A stretch of 64,000 bases of DNA from Colwellia sp. PAMC 20917 (GTDB lineage Bacteria; Pseudomonadota; Gammaproteobacteria; Enterobacterales; Alteromonadaceae), in the NCBI RefSeq assembly GCF_001767295.1, contig NZ_CP014944.1:2914001-2978000 (forward strand). Reading direction: 5' to 3'. A model generated the notes under the pieces. That model made no database searches and had not been told where the DNA came from. It saw only the letters and a program-made list of their open reading frames with translations. How positions within the stretch are numbered: the stretch's first letter is position 1; each line of letters starts with the position of its first letter. A program made the translations under genes and the position numbers. This document shows, piece by piece, positions 46,342 through 56,134 of the stretch.

Positions 46342-47487
46342 TTATTTAAAATTTAATTTTATGTGATCAATGTCGCTTTTCTTTAATAAATTGATCTCTT
46401 GTGGCGTGATTCGTACTGTTGTTAACAGTAACTTAGCTTCATCATTACTGATTAAATCATCTTTAGCTAAGCTTCTAAAAGCAACATACGCTTTTGCTTT
46501 GGTGACTATTTGCGCTAATGGGCACATTTTTTCTAATGTTTCTGTGTAGGCAAGATCAAATATAGCTTCGGTAATTTGCAAGCGGTCTAGACGCATCAAC
46601 TCCACTAAATCTGCTGATATCTTGCTACTGCGTGTTATTAGCTGTTCGATTAATAAGTCTGGTGAAGCGTCAAAGGCAACTAATGTATCATGAAGTTTTT
46701 TATCTTTATTCTCGTAAGCAGCTTTTAATTCTGCGGTATGTAACTCACTGTAAGTGGTTAAAAAGCAGCGAGAAACAGCGATTAGTCCTAGGTGACTAAA
46801 CATGCCAGCAGCAAAAGCCGAAAATTCATCCATACCTGCTTTTTTAGCCAATACGGAGGAAGACATGGCAACAGCCAAACTGTCATTCCAAAGTTTTCTT
46901 TTCATTAACGTGTAAGGAGCCGTGCTATTAGGTAACCAATGTTTGAGCATAAAGGTTGGCATGACTAATTTTAAATTGTCTAAGCCGATATAACTTAATG
47001 CTAAACTTGCGTCAGTAACTTGGACATCGGCCCGTTTACGATACTGTGGTTTATTGACCAGATTAATTAGCTCATTTGCTAACCAAGGTAATGATTTAGC
47101 TAAAGGAATAATACGATTAATCGAAGCGGCGCGCACTGACAGTATTTCCATAATACTGGGAATGGCATCTTCAATTTTTAATATTTTGTTGTAGAGATTT
47201 TCTTTGTTATCAAATTTTTTGTTTACTTCAGTGGTCACATGGGTAAAAAATTTAGTCATGACTTGCTCAGTAAAGAAACTTTCTCCGTGGGCCTGAATGA
47301 TTTTATTTTTATTTGCTTCTTCTTCAACCGCAAGTAATTCTCTGCGGCGATTAGCTTGTTCGCTGTTTTGATGGACAGCAACAGACACTTTTCCACTTTG
47401 CTTTTCAGCAAAGCCTTTACTGATCATTAAGCTCATCGCTCTTTTATATATTGGGGCGACTAGGTCGTTGTTTTCAAATATCTGCAT
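46342..47487 (-). CDS. HDOD-domain protein
   Basis: A 381-residue protein whose central part (about 100-290) matches the HDOD fold, an HD-related domain without the metal residues: AIPSIMEILSVRAASINRIIPLAK, LSYIGLDNLKLVMPTFML, AFAAGMFSHLGLIAVSRCF. HDOD proteins often take part in c-di-GMP or stress signalling. No attached output domain is recognised. It lies about 115 bp after pabA on the same strand. The start context is weak, so the N-terminus is provisional. Confidence 0.82.
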   Translation of the reverse strand: MQIFENNDLVAPIYKRAMSLMISKGFAEKQSGKVSVAVHQNSEQANRRRELLAVEEEANKNKIIQAHGESFFTEQVMTKFFTHVTTEVNKKFDNKENLYNKILKIEDAIPSIMEILSVRAASINRIIPLAKSLPWLANELINLVNKPQYRKRADVQVTDASLALSYIGLDNLKLVMPTFMLKHWLPNSTAPYTLMKRKLWNDSLAVAMSSSVLAKKAGMDEFSAFAAGMFSHLGLIAVSRCFLTTYSELHTAELKAAYENKDKKLHDTLVAFDASPDLLIEQLITRSSKISADLVELMRLDRLQITEAIFDLAYTETLEKMCPLAQIVTKAKAYVAFRSLAKDDLISNDEAKLLLTTVRITPQEINLLKKSDIDHIKLNFK

Positions 47488-47602
47488 GAGCTAATAGGGT
47501 GTTTTCCAATAAAGTTGAACTTGAATAGTCTTTATCGGCGACATACACAAAAGTATGAATGATGACAAATGAGAGTGATCGCCTGACGCTAATTTTTTTG
47601 TT

Positions 47603-48187
47603 TTACTTGCAGTGAGTAATAAAGTTCTTCAGTAACATCATACCTTGTTCCGTTAAAATCGATTCAGGATGAAATTGTACACCGACAATAGGCAATGTTT
47701 TATGGGCTAAGGCCATAATTTCATTGTTTTTACCCTGTTCATCTTTGCTCCAAGCCGTTACTTCAAGGCAATCAGGTAAAGTGTCTTTATTAACAATTAA
47801 TGAATGATAGCGGGTCACAGTTAAAGGGTTATTTAATTGATGGAATAAGCCACTTTCGTTATGTTTTATTCTACTTGTTTTCCCATGCATCACGACAAGT
47901 GCTTTTTCAATACTTGCACCAAAGTGTTGTGCAATACACTGATGACCTAAACAAACACCTAAAATTGGCACTTTACCGGCAAAGTGTTTAACTATCTCTA
48001 ATGATAATCCCGCTTCATTTGGAGAACATGGACCTGGAGAAATAACAATATACTGGGGTGATAGTACCCTAATTTCAGCTAAAGTTATTCGGTCATTTCG
48101 TGCAACGACGACCTCTTGCCCTAATGCTTGGAAGTAATGTACTAAATTAAAAGTAAAAGAGTCGTAATTGTCGAGCATCAATAACAA
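47603..48187 (-). CDS. pabA: Aminodeoxychorismate synthase glutaminase subunit
   Basis: A 194-residue class I glutamine amidotransferase supplying ammonia for p-aminobenzoate (folate) synthesis. The catalytic triad is visible: Cys79 in [10 protein letters not shown], and His173 and Glu175 in QFHPES. A TTG start at 48187 fits a ribosome site AAGGGA five bases upstream and the usual MLLxLDNYDSF opening; the ATG at 48178 is 14 bases away. TrpG is nearly the same protein. Location near astC/argD, as in other gammaproteobacteria, favours PabA. Confidence 0.9.
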   Translation of the reverse strand: MLLMLDNYDSFTFNLVHYFQALGQEVVVARNDRITLAEIRVLSPQYIVISPGPCSPNEAGLSLEIVKHFAGKVPILGVCLGHQCIAQHFGASIEKALVVMHGKTSRIKHNESGLFHQLNNPLTVTRYHSLIVNKDTLPDCLEVTAWSKDEQGKNNEIMALAHKTLPIVGVQFHPESILTEQGMMLLKNFITHCK

Positions 48188-48326
48188 AATAGTCCCTTGG
48201 GTAGGAAGATAATAAACGCGGCTATTCTAATCGCTCATCATTGACAATTCATTATATATTTCTACTTTGCTGCTTTGCTGTTGTTTTTGTTGGTTTTTTA
48301 ATAACATAACAGACACCCCACATAAA

Positions 48327-48354
48327 AAAGGCTGATACTTACGTAACAGCCTTT
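48327..48354 (-). terminator. Intrinsic terminator of the porin gene
   Basis: Arms AAAGGCTG (48327-48334) and CAGCCTTT (48347-48354); read on the minus strand, a T run follows the stem. It lies about 30 bp after the porin stop. Confidence 0.85.
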
Positions 48355-48382
48355 AATTAAGATGATGTTCAAGCGTAAGTTT

Positions 48383-49621
48383 CTAGAACTTAGTTGCAAC
48401 TTGTATCCATAGTTTGCTGGTATCCGTACTCAATTCATCAGCACTGTAACGGGCAAATTTTACCAGTAAGTCGTAATCCTTTTTAAAGGTATAGGCGGCG
48501 ACAAGATCTAATTCTGTACCATAATCTATATTGCCTTCATTTGCCGCTAGGTCATGGAATGTTGCCGCTAACTTAACTCCGGCCAATTTTGTTTTAACGC
48601 TAATGTATGTATCTTCAACACCATTTGGCATGCCAGTACTGCTACCCGTATTTAAGAATTTGTCTGAAAAACCTTGGAATTTATGTAAGGTCGCAAAAGG
48701 TGTGCTAAATGCTGCTTTAGCGTTATCACTGCCTAAAACCTCAATGCCTGCTAGTAATGTAACTTGACCTAAGTCAGTCGCTATCTCAGCATTGTAGTAG
48801 TTAGCATTGTAATTTACGGCGTTATCACCGGCGTCGCTTTGTATTGCTGCACTTAAGTTAACACTTACCGCGCCAAATTTACCCTTGTAAAGTGCGCCGA
48901 CGGTACTTGAAGACATTGCATGTGCTCTATCAAAGTCTAATACATAAGCAAATGCTGATATTTTGTGTCCGGTATTTATTTTGTAGGTAGCATTAGCAAA
49001 ATGAAACGCACCAGAAAGATTGTCACCTTTTTTGTCATCGCCAAAAATGCGGTTTGCGTTATAGATGTAGCTGTAATCAAGGGAAAGTGCAGCGCTTGCG
49101 GTATATTCAATTCGGTAACCGTCATAGGTTTGTTCATTTTGACGCCAGCCAACACCACCAATAAAACGCTGGTTATTATGTAAAATACGTTGGCGACCTG
49201 CTGTTAATTTAACTTTTCCGCTACGGTATTGTAAAAAAGCCTGGTTAACATCGGTTATTTCAGGGTCAGCAACAACAGCATCACTGCCAGAGTAATCAAA
49301 GGTTAAGTCATTATAATCATCAACAATGGCGGTTACATTATCAACCTCAAGGCCTAGCGACCAGCTTTTATAATCGCCTGTTTGTAGGGTCAGACGAGAC
49401 TTTACTGTTAACGCTGTTGCATCTTTATCTGTGGCGCCATTTGCGCCTTCTTCATCAACACCTTCATAACGGACGCGTAAACTCACCTTTACTTTACTGT
49501 CTGTAAGCGCTTTTTTAATACCTGAATTGAATGCCGCATCGTCTGCCATTGCAAAAGGCGCAGAAATAATAGAGCTGGCAATTAAAGCCAGTGATAATTT
49601 TGTTTTCGTAAATTTCATCAT
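48383..49621 (-). CDS. Alginate-export-like outer-membrane porin
   Basis: A 412-residue barrel protein with a signal peptide (MMKFTKTKLSLALIASSIISAPFAMA) and a long series of alternating strands, such as VKVSLRVRYEGVDEEG, LTLQTGDYKSWSLGLEVDNV and GRQRILHNNQRFIGGVGWRQ. The last motif is typical of the alginate-export-like porin family. It ends LWIQVATKF, an aromatic terminus. I choose the ATG pair at 49621/49618, after AGGATATAC; the frame from 49696 has no good site. Two perfect FNR boxes lie upstream (49784 and 49834), suggesting oxygen-dependent control. The solute is unknown. Confidence 0.85.
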   Translation of the reverse strand: MMKFTKTKLSLALIASSIISAPFAMADDAAFNSGIKKALTDSKVKVSLRVRYEGVDEEGANGATDKDATALTVKSRLTLQTGDYKSWSLGLEVDNVTAIVDDYNDLTFDYSGSDAVVADPEITDVNQAFLQYRSGKVKLTAGRQRILHNNQRFIGGVGWRQNEQTYDGYRIEYTASAALSLDYSYIYNANRIFGDDKKGDNLSGAFHFANATYKINTGHKISAFAYVLDFDRAHAMSSSTVGALYKGKFGAVSVNLSAAIQSDAGDNAVNYNANYYNAEIATDLGQVTLLAGIEVLGSDNAKAAFSTPFATLHKFQGFSDKFLNTGSSTGMPNGVEDTYISVKTKLAGVKLAATFHDLAANEGNIDYGTELDLVAAYTFKKDYDLLVKFARYSADELSTDTSKLWIQVATKF

Positions 49622-49783
49622 GTATATCCTATCTATTTTTATGTATGTGTCTTGCGGCTCAATACACGTTATTGCGACCAAACAAGGAGGCCACACACAG
49701 TGGAGTTATTTAATATGGTTAAGTTTTTATTTCTTGAGAATTCATTAAAGGGCTGATTTTGTCACTTTGTCAAAATGCAAAGT

Positions 49784-49797
49784 TTGATTTAAATCAA
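49784..49797. promoter_or_regulatory. FNR-type box 1
   Basis: TTGATTTAAATCAA is a perfect TTGAT-N4-ATCAA site, about 163 bp before the porin ATG. Confidence 0.7.
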
Positions 49798-49833
49798 GTT
49801 GTGATTTTGTCTAATGATGCAGCTGTTTTATTG

Positions 49834-49847
49834 TTGATTTACATCAA
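49834..49847. promoter_or_regulatory. FNR-type box 2
   Basis: TTGATTTACATCAA is a second perfect TTGAT-N4-ATCAA site, exactly 50 bp from the first (about five helical turns, same face). Confidence 0.7.
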
Positions 49848-50118
49848 ACATCAGCGTGATACTGCTAGAGGGGATTAAAAGTAGAATCATAAAATGCTAG
49901 ATATACAGCAGATAAAATATAGTAAAGAGGATTGAATTATCTCAGCGCTAAAGTAAAGCATATCTGCTTATCAAAGCTTGTTCAGACAAAGTGAGTTATA
50001 AAAAAAGGCGAGCCGTTAAAAAGTGAACGGTATCAACTGCAGCTCACTTTAGTCACGTTAGGCTATATGTATCGAAGGTTTATCGGGTATTATTCTTTTC
50101 AATAAGAGCAGTTGCTTA

Positions 50119-51297
50119 TTATTTTTTTGCTAACACTAAGTCTGATTGTGGCACTGAGCTACAAGCTAAAACAAAGCCTTGCTCTTTCTCGTCGTCACTT
50201 AAACCGTCGTTAGCTAATTGTCTAACATCACCATCTATTAGTTTTATTTTACAACGACCACACATGCCACCACGACATGAATAGGGTAGTAGCATTCCTG
50301 CTGACTCACCTTGTTCTAAAATAGAGTCTTTTGTGTTACCAATAACGTTTTTGTTCCATGACTCAAAGTTTAAATTAACTTTTCCTTTACGCATTTTTTT
50401 TGGCTCCTTGTTAACACTGGTTTGTGCAGTCGTTTTTTTGTTAGCTGTTTTTTTTGTTGGTTTGGGTATAAATATAGGTGCAGTTTGCTTCTTTAAAATA
50501 ACAATTTCATCACCTTGCTGAATACTCCCTTGATTAAGTGCAATTAAATTTTGCCCAAACATCACATCTCCACTAGCCACTTGTCGGTAGTTTATTAAGG
50601 TTGTTAGCGGTTCTTGCTGTGGATGATTTTCGGCATTGTTAGGGTTCACTGTAGTGAAAATGCAACGAGAACAAGGCTTGGTTACTTCAAATTCAACCTC
50701 GCCAATACGAATATGCTGCCAAGTGTCTTCGGCGTAGGCATCGCAGAGGTTAGCCACAATATTAGGCCTAAATTGTTTCATGGTAATCGCAGGGATTGAT
50801 TGTTGAATTAGCCGGTTATTTAAATCATCGAGTGAGGCCTGAGAGGTAAGTAATAGTGGATAACCGTCAGCAAAAGCGATTTTTTTATGGCTTTTGCTAA
50901 CTAAACGCTGTGATTTGTGACCAAAATAAAGAAGCTGGCAAGGTTTTTTTAGAAATTGGCTGAACCATAAGTCAAAATTTTCATGGCCATACTGTGCTTG
51001 TATATCATCTTGCCATACCGTTACTTTTTTATAGGTGGGTGACAATTCTTGATAAAGTACATGCAGCGCTGGCATATCTGGAGCGGTTAATATTAAGCCC
51101 TGTGCAGATAAATTAACCTTAATAAGGCAAAGTGTTGGTTCAGTGCGAGCGGTTATAAATTGGCCATTTTTATCTGTTATGACAAAACGGCGGTCAAGGC
51201 TCAAGCCCAAGTCATCAACCCAACTAGTCGATAATGAAATACCAGCAGCCGATTTAATTGGGTAAATATGAAGTGATTGTAGTGAAGGTGATCGCAC
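50119..51297 (-). CDS. MOSC-domain protein fused to a 2Fe-2S ferredoxin
   Basis: A 392-residue YcbX-type protein. A MOSC N-terminal beta-barrel domain (SLQSLHIYPIKSAAGISLS) and a MOSC domain (FRPNIVANLCDAYAEDTW, VTKPCSRCIFTTVNP with the molybdenum-cofactor-binding Cys) span about 1-270. A linker rich in Lys and Thr leads to a plant-type ferredoxin domain with SCRGGMCGRCKI and the distant FVLACSS cysteine. YcbX reduces N-hydroxylated compounds as a molybdenum enzyme. Same length class as E. coli YcbX (369). It is divergent from mpl. Confidence 0.92.
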   Translation of the reverse strand: MRSPSLQSLHIYPIKSAAGISLSTSWVDDLGLSLDRRFVITDKNGQFITARTEPTLCLIKVNLSAQGLILTAPDMPALHVLYQELSPTYKKVTVWQDDIQAQYGHENFDLWFSQFLKKPCQLLYFGHKSQRLVSKSHKKIAFADGYPLLLTSQASLDDLNNRLIQQSIPAITMKQFRPNIVANLCDAYAEDTWQHIRIGEVEFEVTKPCSRCIFTTVNPNNAENHPQQEPLTTLINYRQVASGDVMFGQNLIALNQGSIQQGDEIVILKKQTAPIFIPKPTKKTANKKTTAQTSVNKEPKKMRKGKVNLNFESWNKNVIGNTKDSILEQGESAGMLLPYSCRGGMCGRCKIKLIDGDVRQLANDGLSDDEKEQGFVLACSSVPQSDLVLAKK

Positions 51298-51464
51298 GTC
51301 GCATCCTTTAATTTAGTATGGCTATGCATACTTACTAAATTAACAAGGCATTGCAATGCCTTTTTACTTTCTTATCAGGTATATTATCAGAGATTATTTT
51401 GATCTTATTTTTATTACTGGTTGCCACAGCAATGCCAAGGTAACCAAGCCTTAACGGACATAAC

Positions 51465-52856
51465 ATGCATATTCACATTTTAGGTATTTGCGGCACATTT
51501 ATGGGCGGTATCGCCGCTATTGCAAAACAGCTGGGTCATCGTGTTTCAGGTTGCGATGCTAATGTTTATCCGCCAATGAGCACACAACTTGAACAATTAG
51601 GTATTGAGTTAAAACAAGGCTATTTAACAGAACATTTAAAAGATGAGCCTGATTTAGTGATTGTTGGCAACGCCATGTCACGCGGCAATGTTATGGTTGA
51701 ATACGTACTCGATAGAAATATCGCCTACACGTCTGGCCCGCAGTGGTTATTAGATAATGTTTTAAAAGACCGTTGGGTCATCGCTATTTCGGGTACTCAT
51801 GGCAAAACTACCACCAGCTCTATGGTTGCCTGGATCCTAGAGTATGCCCATATGAAACCAGGTTTCTTAATTGGTGGTGTACCACAAAATTTCGATTGTT
51901 CGGCACGTTTAGGTGACGCCCCCTTTTTTATCATTGAAGCCGATGAATACGATACCGCCTTTTTTGATAAGCGCTCTAAGTTTGTTCATTATCGTCCGCG
52001 CACCTTAGTGATTAATAACATGGAGTTTGATCACGCTGATATTTTTAATGACTTGTCTGATATACAACGCCAATTTCATCATCTTATTCGTATGGTGCCA
52101 AGTAACGGCCTAGTGTTGTCACCCAAAAATGAATCAGCCATCACTGAAACTTTAGCGCAAGGTTGTTGGACACCCACCGAATTTAGTGTCGACAATGAAT
52201 TTAGTAAAGCCGGCTGGTATGCGGAAAAACTCATCGGCGATGGTAGTGAGTTTATTGTCTACTTTAAGGATGAAATACAAGGCACAGTAAAATGGAATTT
52301 AATTGGTGATTTTAATATCGATAACGGTTTAATGGCTATTGCCGCTGCTCGACATGCCGGCGTTCCTAGCCATGTTGCTATTGATGCACTGGCCGAGTTT
52401 ATTAATACCAAAAGGCGTTTAGAGCTGCGCGGTGAAGTAGGGAAGGTGCGTGTATTTGATGACTTTGCCCATCACCCTACCGCTATTGCTAAAACGTTAG
52501 CCGGTGTTCGAGCGAATGTAAGTGCTAACGGTGAAGGCGATCAATCATGTCGCGTAATCGCGGTATTAGAACCAAGATCAAACACCATGAAATCAGGTGT
52601 TCATAAAGACACTCTCCCAGCATCATTAGCGCAAGCAGACGTTGTCTATTTATTTCAAGACGAGCAAGTGCAATGGTCAGTAAATACACTGATTAAAGAA
52701 TGCCGACAGCCGTGTTTTGTTGAGACAGATATAGATGTTTTAGTGAGTCATATCGTTAACAATTCACAAGCAGACGATACTATCGTCGTGATGAGTAACG
52801 GTGGTTTTGGCAATATTCACCAAAAAATATTAGATCAATTAGCAAAGAAAGGATAG
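51465..52856 (+). CDS. mpl: UDP-N-acetylmuramate:L-Ala-gamma-D-Glu-meso-DAP ligase
   Basis: A 463-residue Mur-ligase-family enzyme that reattaches recycled murein tripeptide to UDP-MurNAc. N-terminal nucleotide-binding motif [20 protein letters not shown]-binding [11 protein letters not shown] (about residue 108), [16 protein letters not shown], and the C-terminal [11 protein letters not shown] are all present. Length matches E. coli Mpl (457). ubiX begins 2 bp after its stop, so they are co-transcribed. Confidence 0.96.
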   Translation: MHIHILGICGTFMGGIAAIAKQLGHRVSGCDANVYPPMSTQLEQLGIELKQGYLTEHLKDEPDLVIVGNAMSRGNVMVEYVLDRNIAYTSGPQWLLDNVLKDRWVIAISGTHGKTTTSSMVAWILEYAHMKPGFLIGGVPQNFDCSARLGDAPFFIIEADEYDTAFFDKRSKFVHYRPRTLVINNMEFDHADIFNDLSDIQRQFHHLIRMVPSNGLVLSPKNESAITETLAQGCWTPTEFSVDNEFSKAGWYAEKLIGDGSEFIVYFKDEIQGTVKWNLIGDFNIDNGLMAIAAARHAGVPSHVAIDALAEFINTKRRLELRGEVGKVRVFDDFAHHPTAIAKTLAGVRANVSANGEGDQSCRVIAVLEPRSNTMKSGVHKDTLPASLAQADVVYLFQDEQVQWSVNTLIKECRQPCFVETDIDVLVSHIVNNSQADDTIVVMSNGGFGNIHQKILDQLAKKG

Positions 52857-52858
52857 TT

Positions 52859-53476
52859 ATGAACGAGTTTCGAGAAAAAATTACTGTCGCAATTACCGGC
52901 GCATCTGGTGCTCCCTATGCATTAAGATTAATCGAATGTTTAGTTGCGGCGAATGTACAAATTTATGTTTTATGTTCAAGCGCAGCACGAGTTGTTCTTG
53001 ACACAGAAGTTGGCGTTAAAATACCGGGCTCCCCTGACGGTGCCACTCAATTTCTTAGTGAAAAATTTAAAGCAAAACCTTCACAAATCACAGTCTTTGG
53101 CAAAGAACAATGGTTCTCCCCCGTGGCTTCAGGCTCTGCAGCCCCTAAAAAAATGATTGTCTGTCCTTGTTCAACCGGCACATTAGCCGCTATTACCTTA
53201 GGTATGAGTGACAACTTGATTGAGCGTGCAGCCGATGTTGTTATTAAAGAAAGAGGCCAGTTGATTTTAGTGGTACGAGAATCACCTTTTTCTACTATAC
53301 ACTTACAAAATATGCTGACACTTTCACAAATGGGCGTAACTGTCATGCCAGCGGCACCTGGCTTTTATCATCACCCTAAGTCGATTAATGATCTAATTGA
53401 TTTTATGGTAGGCAGAATGTTGGATCATTTAGGTATTGAACAAGCGATTATTCCGCGCTGGGGGTATCAGCTTTAA
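52859..53476 (+). CDS. ubiX: Flavin prenyltransferase UbiX
   Basis: A 205-residue enzyme that joins dimethylallyl phosphate to FMN, making the prenyl-FMN cofactor of the UbiD decarboxylase in ubiquinone synthesis. Signatures are [18 protein letters not shown] (residues about 11-28), [20 protein letters not shown] and a C-terminal block ending in [11 protein letters not shown]. Directly coupled to mpl (2-bp gap), its 3' end overlaps the small opposite-strand lipoprotein gene by 29 bp. Confidence 0.95.
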   Translation: MNEFREKITVAITGASGAPYALRLIECLVAANVQIYVLCSSAARVVLDTEVGVKIPGSPDGATQFLSEKFKAKPSQITVFGKEQWFSPVASGSAAPKKMIVCPCSTGTLAAITLGMSDNLIERAADVVIKERGQLILVVRESPFSTIHLQNMLTLSQMGVTVMPAAPGFYHHPKSINDLIDFMVGRMLDHLGIEQAIIPRWGYQL

Positions 53477-53657
53477 TGTTTGCTTGTGGTGTTTGGCTGT
53501 TATGCTCTGTTTTACAATTGGGATCGATCTCTTTGCGGTGAATATCGCAAGGAGCTGATTGACCATTAATTATAATTTTTTGTCGACCATTGCTCATTGA
53601 TACAGAACCACAAGAAAATAAAAAAAGTATCAGTGTAAAAAGTAACATTGTTTTCAT
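53448..53657 (-). CDS. Small lipoprotein
   Basis: A 69-residue protein with a lipoprotein signal ([18 protein letters not shown], Cys16). The mature part is short and polar ([18 protein letters not shown]) with two cysteines. It ends inside the 3' end of ubiX on the opposite strand. The lipobox and charged tail make it plausible; no family is recognised. Confidence 0.55.
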   Translation of the reverse strand: MKTMLLFTLILFLFSCGSVSMSNGRQKIIINGQSAPCDIHRKEIDPNCKTEHNSQTPQANIKADTPSAE

Positions 53658-53752
53658 ATTTATTGCTCACCACTAGTTGTAAAGTCAGTATGGCTTAATT
53701 AGTCTAGCTGCGAACAGTTTTTTAAGTCAGTTGAATGCTTTAAATTTTGATA

Positions 53753-54556
53753 TTGAGAGGGCTTACTATTAAAAATGTCACTGTATTACCCGCAATCGTC
53801 GCTGGTCCAATATTAAGGCATTGCGATACCAAGCAAGTAAACTTTTGGTTAGTGACCTCTCAATACTATGCCAATGCTTGGAAGATCAACAATAAGGTCG
53901 GTCGAAAAGCACTTTTAAAGGACGTTTATTCTGAATTAGCGTTAGATAAGCCTTTAAATGAAAAGAATCAATTAGTCTTAAATAGCCAAGACAAGGTGCT
54001 AATACTAAATTTTATTGCCAGTAAAAATTCTCATACCAATGAAAAGAAATATACGTTGGGTGGCTTCTCTATGGAGCAAAGCAACTATAAAGAAAGTCGT
54101 ATGCTGCCTTTTTATGATCAAGTGATTCAAAACGAGGCAATTACACAGGCGTATTTAGCCCTAGTATCAAACAAAGAGATAAACGTTAATAACCTTGCAG
54201 AGCAACTTGGTGAAGCTAAAGGGCAGATAGTATTACCGAGAGGGGTCACTATTAATATTTATAACCAACATTTAATGTTAAAGGTAAACGCTACTGAACT
54301 TGTTGAAATTCATTTGTTGGAAGAAGTCTTTTTAAACGCTAACGATAACGCGAATTCAAATTCAAAAGCTATTTGGGCTTTGGGTGATTTTATTCAAGGG
54401 GGATCATTTGAACAACTTCAAAAGTCTTTTCCTGACGATGCCTATGAGAGTAATTATGGTATCGAAATACCGTCGGTAGGGTATTCGTTATTTTTGCTCT
54501 TTGATGATTATAATAAGGGAAAGCCGTTATATGAAGCGGTAATTAGCGTATATTAA
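53753..54556 (+). CDS. PhoD-like phosphatase N-terminal-domain protein, probably truncated
   Basis: About 267 residues. The opening (VLPAIVAGPILRHCDTKQVN then FWLVTS) matches the N-terminal beta domain of PhoD-like alkaline phosphatases, but no metallophosphatase core follows; the rest (LLEEVFLNANDN, YGIEIPSVGYSLFLLF) is unassigned. The start is unclear: TTG codons at 53747 and 53753, or ATT at 53768. That ATT lies 6 bases after GAGAGGG and just before the conserved NVTVLPAIVAGP. It may be a stand-alone domain or the remnant of a larger enzyme. Confidence 0.55.
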   Translation: MRGLTIKNVTVLPAIVAGPILRHCDTKQVNFWLVTSQYYANAWKINNKVGRKALLKDVYSELALDKPLNEKNQLVLNSQDKVLILNFIASKNSHTNEKKYTLGGFSMEQSNYKESRMLPFYDQVIQNEAITQAYLALVSNKEINVNNLAEQLGEAKGQIVLPRGVTINIYNQHLMLKVNATELVEIHLLEEVFLNANDNANSNSKAIWALGDFIQGGSFEQLQKSFPDDAYESNYGIEIPSVGYSLFLLFDDYNKGKPLYEAVISVY

Positions 54557-54569
54557 TTACAGTCTATAA

Positions 54570-54611
54570 TGAGTCGTTAAAGATCAATATTGAGTCGTTA
54601 AAGATCAATAT
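54570..54611. repeat. 21-bp direct repeat, two copies
   Basis: TGAGTCGTTAAAGATCAATAT occurs twice back to back (54570-54590 and 54591-54611), just after the phosphatase-like gene. Confidence 0.9.
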
Positions 54612-54613
54612 TT

Positions 54614-54659
54614 GCTAATTTCACTGAAGTTATGTTTTAGTAAATTCAGTGAAATTAGC
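54614..54659. terminator. 15-bp hairpin between convergent genes
   Basis: Arms GCTAATTTCACTGAA (54614-54628) and TTCAGTGAAATTAGC (54645-54659), 16-nt loop. There is no T tract, but its place between convergent genes suits a bidirectional terminator. Confidence 0.6.
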
Positions 54660-54687
54660 TGCAGCGATTGGTCGCTAATAGATCAAG

Positions 54688-55230
54688 TTACCCGAGTAAC
54701 TTGCCTAAACCTTGCGTTAATACTTGTTTTGCGTCTTGCCCTTGTGGAGTGTCTAAGTAGCTTTGAGCACTAGAAACAAAGCTGCTGATCATTTCTGGAT
54801 TTAAACCTAATGCTTCAAATTGCTTTTTTATATCATTAATAGACTTTAATGAATCGCTGTATTGTGAAGCTTTGTCAAGTAAACCGCCTAAGCCTTTGCC
54901 AGAGCTAAGTTCGCTAATATCAGGCATTTGACTAACAAGTCCATCGACACCCGGTAATGATTTAGCTAACTGACTAAACTGTTCTGTTGAAACATTACTT
55001 TTTACGTAATTAAAAATAGCACCCATACCGCCAGCGGCTTGTTCAGTATTAACATTTAATGAATTTGTTAATTGTTCAACTAAACCTTCAGTGCTTGGCA
55101 ATTTTACACTTTGCTCTTCAACTTCGCCCATTCCAACAAAGCTTTTTAAGCTATCAAGCCAGCTAGCTTCCTGTGCCATAGCCGAACTGCTTAATGTTGA
55201 AATAGTTAATAAAATGATAATTTTTTTCAT
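54688..55230 (-). CDS. DUF2780 (VcgC/VcgE-type) exported protein
   Basis: A 180-residue protein from the ATG at 55230 (MKKIIILLTISTLSSSAMAQ), giving a clean signal peptide; the frame from 55308 does not. The mature part is helical with repeated Gln/Ser/Leu (LVEQLTNSLNVNTEQAAGGM, LAKSLPGVDGLVSQMPDI) and matches DUF2780. Function is unknown. A candidate small RNA with its own promoter and terminator lies about 230 bp upstream on the same strand. Confidence 0.8.
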   Translation of the reverse strand: MKKIIILLTISTLSSSAMAQEASWLDSLKSFVGMGEVEEQSVKLPSTEGLVEQLTNSLNVNTEQAAGGMGAIFNYVKSNVSTEQFSQLAKSLPGVDGLVSQMPDISELSSGKGLGGLLDKASQYSDSLKSINDIKKQFEALGLNPEMISSFVSSAQSYLDTPQGQDAKQVLTQGLGKLLG

Positions 55231-55456
55231 GGGGGGATTTCCGTAATGATTAAAAGTTATTAATAAATTAGGGTAATTGTACGACATATTGCCGCTTAAT
55301 AGGAGCAAATATATCGGTTAAATTGCCAGGAGTTCACAACCCAAGAATCAGTTTTGAAGGGCGTTTAGCTATTTATACAAGCGCGTTTATTCTTTACAGG
55401 ACTTACCCATTACCTATGTACGTTAGGCGTATTAACGCGATATTTTTCTTTAGGCA

Positions 55457-55576
55457 ATAAAAAAGCCTTACAAAGTGTAAGGCTTGAATTGCTCGCTGTA
55501 GGTCTAGTTTATACTAGCTTCTTTTTAGTTATTTCTTTTATTATTATTATTTTTATTTGTGTACTTCTTTAACGCG
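55457..55576 (-). ncRNA. Candidate small RNA with promoter and terminator
   Basis: On the minus strand, TTGCGT (55606-55611) and TATAAA (55583-55588) are 17 bp apart, followed by a G+C-rich start region (GCCCCGCG). About 100 nt later, AAGCCTTAC / GTAAGGCTT (55463-55471 and 55477-55485) forms a hairpin followed by a T run. The about 120-nt transcript has no ATG and contains A-rich and UAA-rich stretches. It could be a free RNA or a leader/attenuator for the DUF2780 gene downstream. No family recognised. Confidence 0.45.
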
Positions 55577-55582
55577 GGGCAA

Positions 55583-55611
55583 TTTATAACAAAGCGAAAA
55601 AGCGAACGCAA
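55583..55611 (-). promoter_or_regulatory. Sigma-70-like promoter of the sRNA candidate
   Basis: -35 TTGCGT and -10 TATAAA, minus strand, with a 17-bp spacer. The match is good but only inferred from sequence. Confidence 0.5.
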
Positions 55612-55978
55612 CAACTTTAATAGAGCATTTATACCACGACTTTTTTCGTATAAAGTAACTTTTGTTACAATTAATTATATTTATTGAAATTAAGTGTAGA
55701 GTTTATTTTCAGTGGAAATCTGTTCAGTCTACTGAAAATGCTAGTTTTTATGGAGTTTTACTACTTGGAATGGTCTAATTCATTACTTCTAATTCTAACT
55801 TTTATTTGAATTTACTCTGGAACAATGAATTATTTTTTATTAGAAAAAAAACTTTTTTTAATTGGTGTAGTGGTATTTTTAGTTTCACTAAAATCTTTAT
55901 ATCTATTACTTGTAGTAGAGTCTTTGAAGTTATAACTCTATTATGGTGTTATCTCTATGCGAACAAAAGTACTTCTTT

Positions 55979-56134
55979 GAATAGACATTACAAATGAGAT
56001 TATCTCAACAAGCCGGTCTATTGAAATCAAAACATTAAGGAGATGATGTTTTCGAATTAAATCGATTTTTAGTCATCGAGTTGAGACACGCTAATAAGTT
56101 GTCGAGACAGAAAGATATTAATGATCACTTTGTG
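55979..56134 (+). repeat. Dispersed repeat family A, copy 1
   Basis: From GAATAGACATTACAAATGAG through TTAAATCGATTTTTAGTCAT to ATGATCACTTTGTG, about 155 bp. An inverted copy lies at 57151-57305 and a direct copy at 62666-62820. Confidence 0.85.

Larger units (their letters stand above)
49622..50118. other. Porin promoter region
   Basis: Nearly 500 bp between the porin start and the end of the MOSC gene. It holds the two FNR boxes and a stretch with short inverted words (GTGAACGG...CTCAC, about 50020-50050). No gene. Confidence 0.5.

Noticed and set aside
55806-55997. 63-codon ORF in the A+T-rich intergenic region
   Set aside because: Phe/Tyr/Ser-rich, no ribosome site, and runs into repeat A1.
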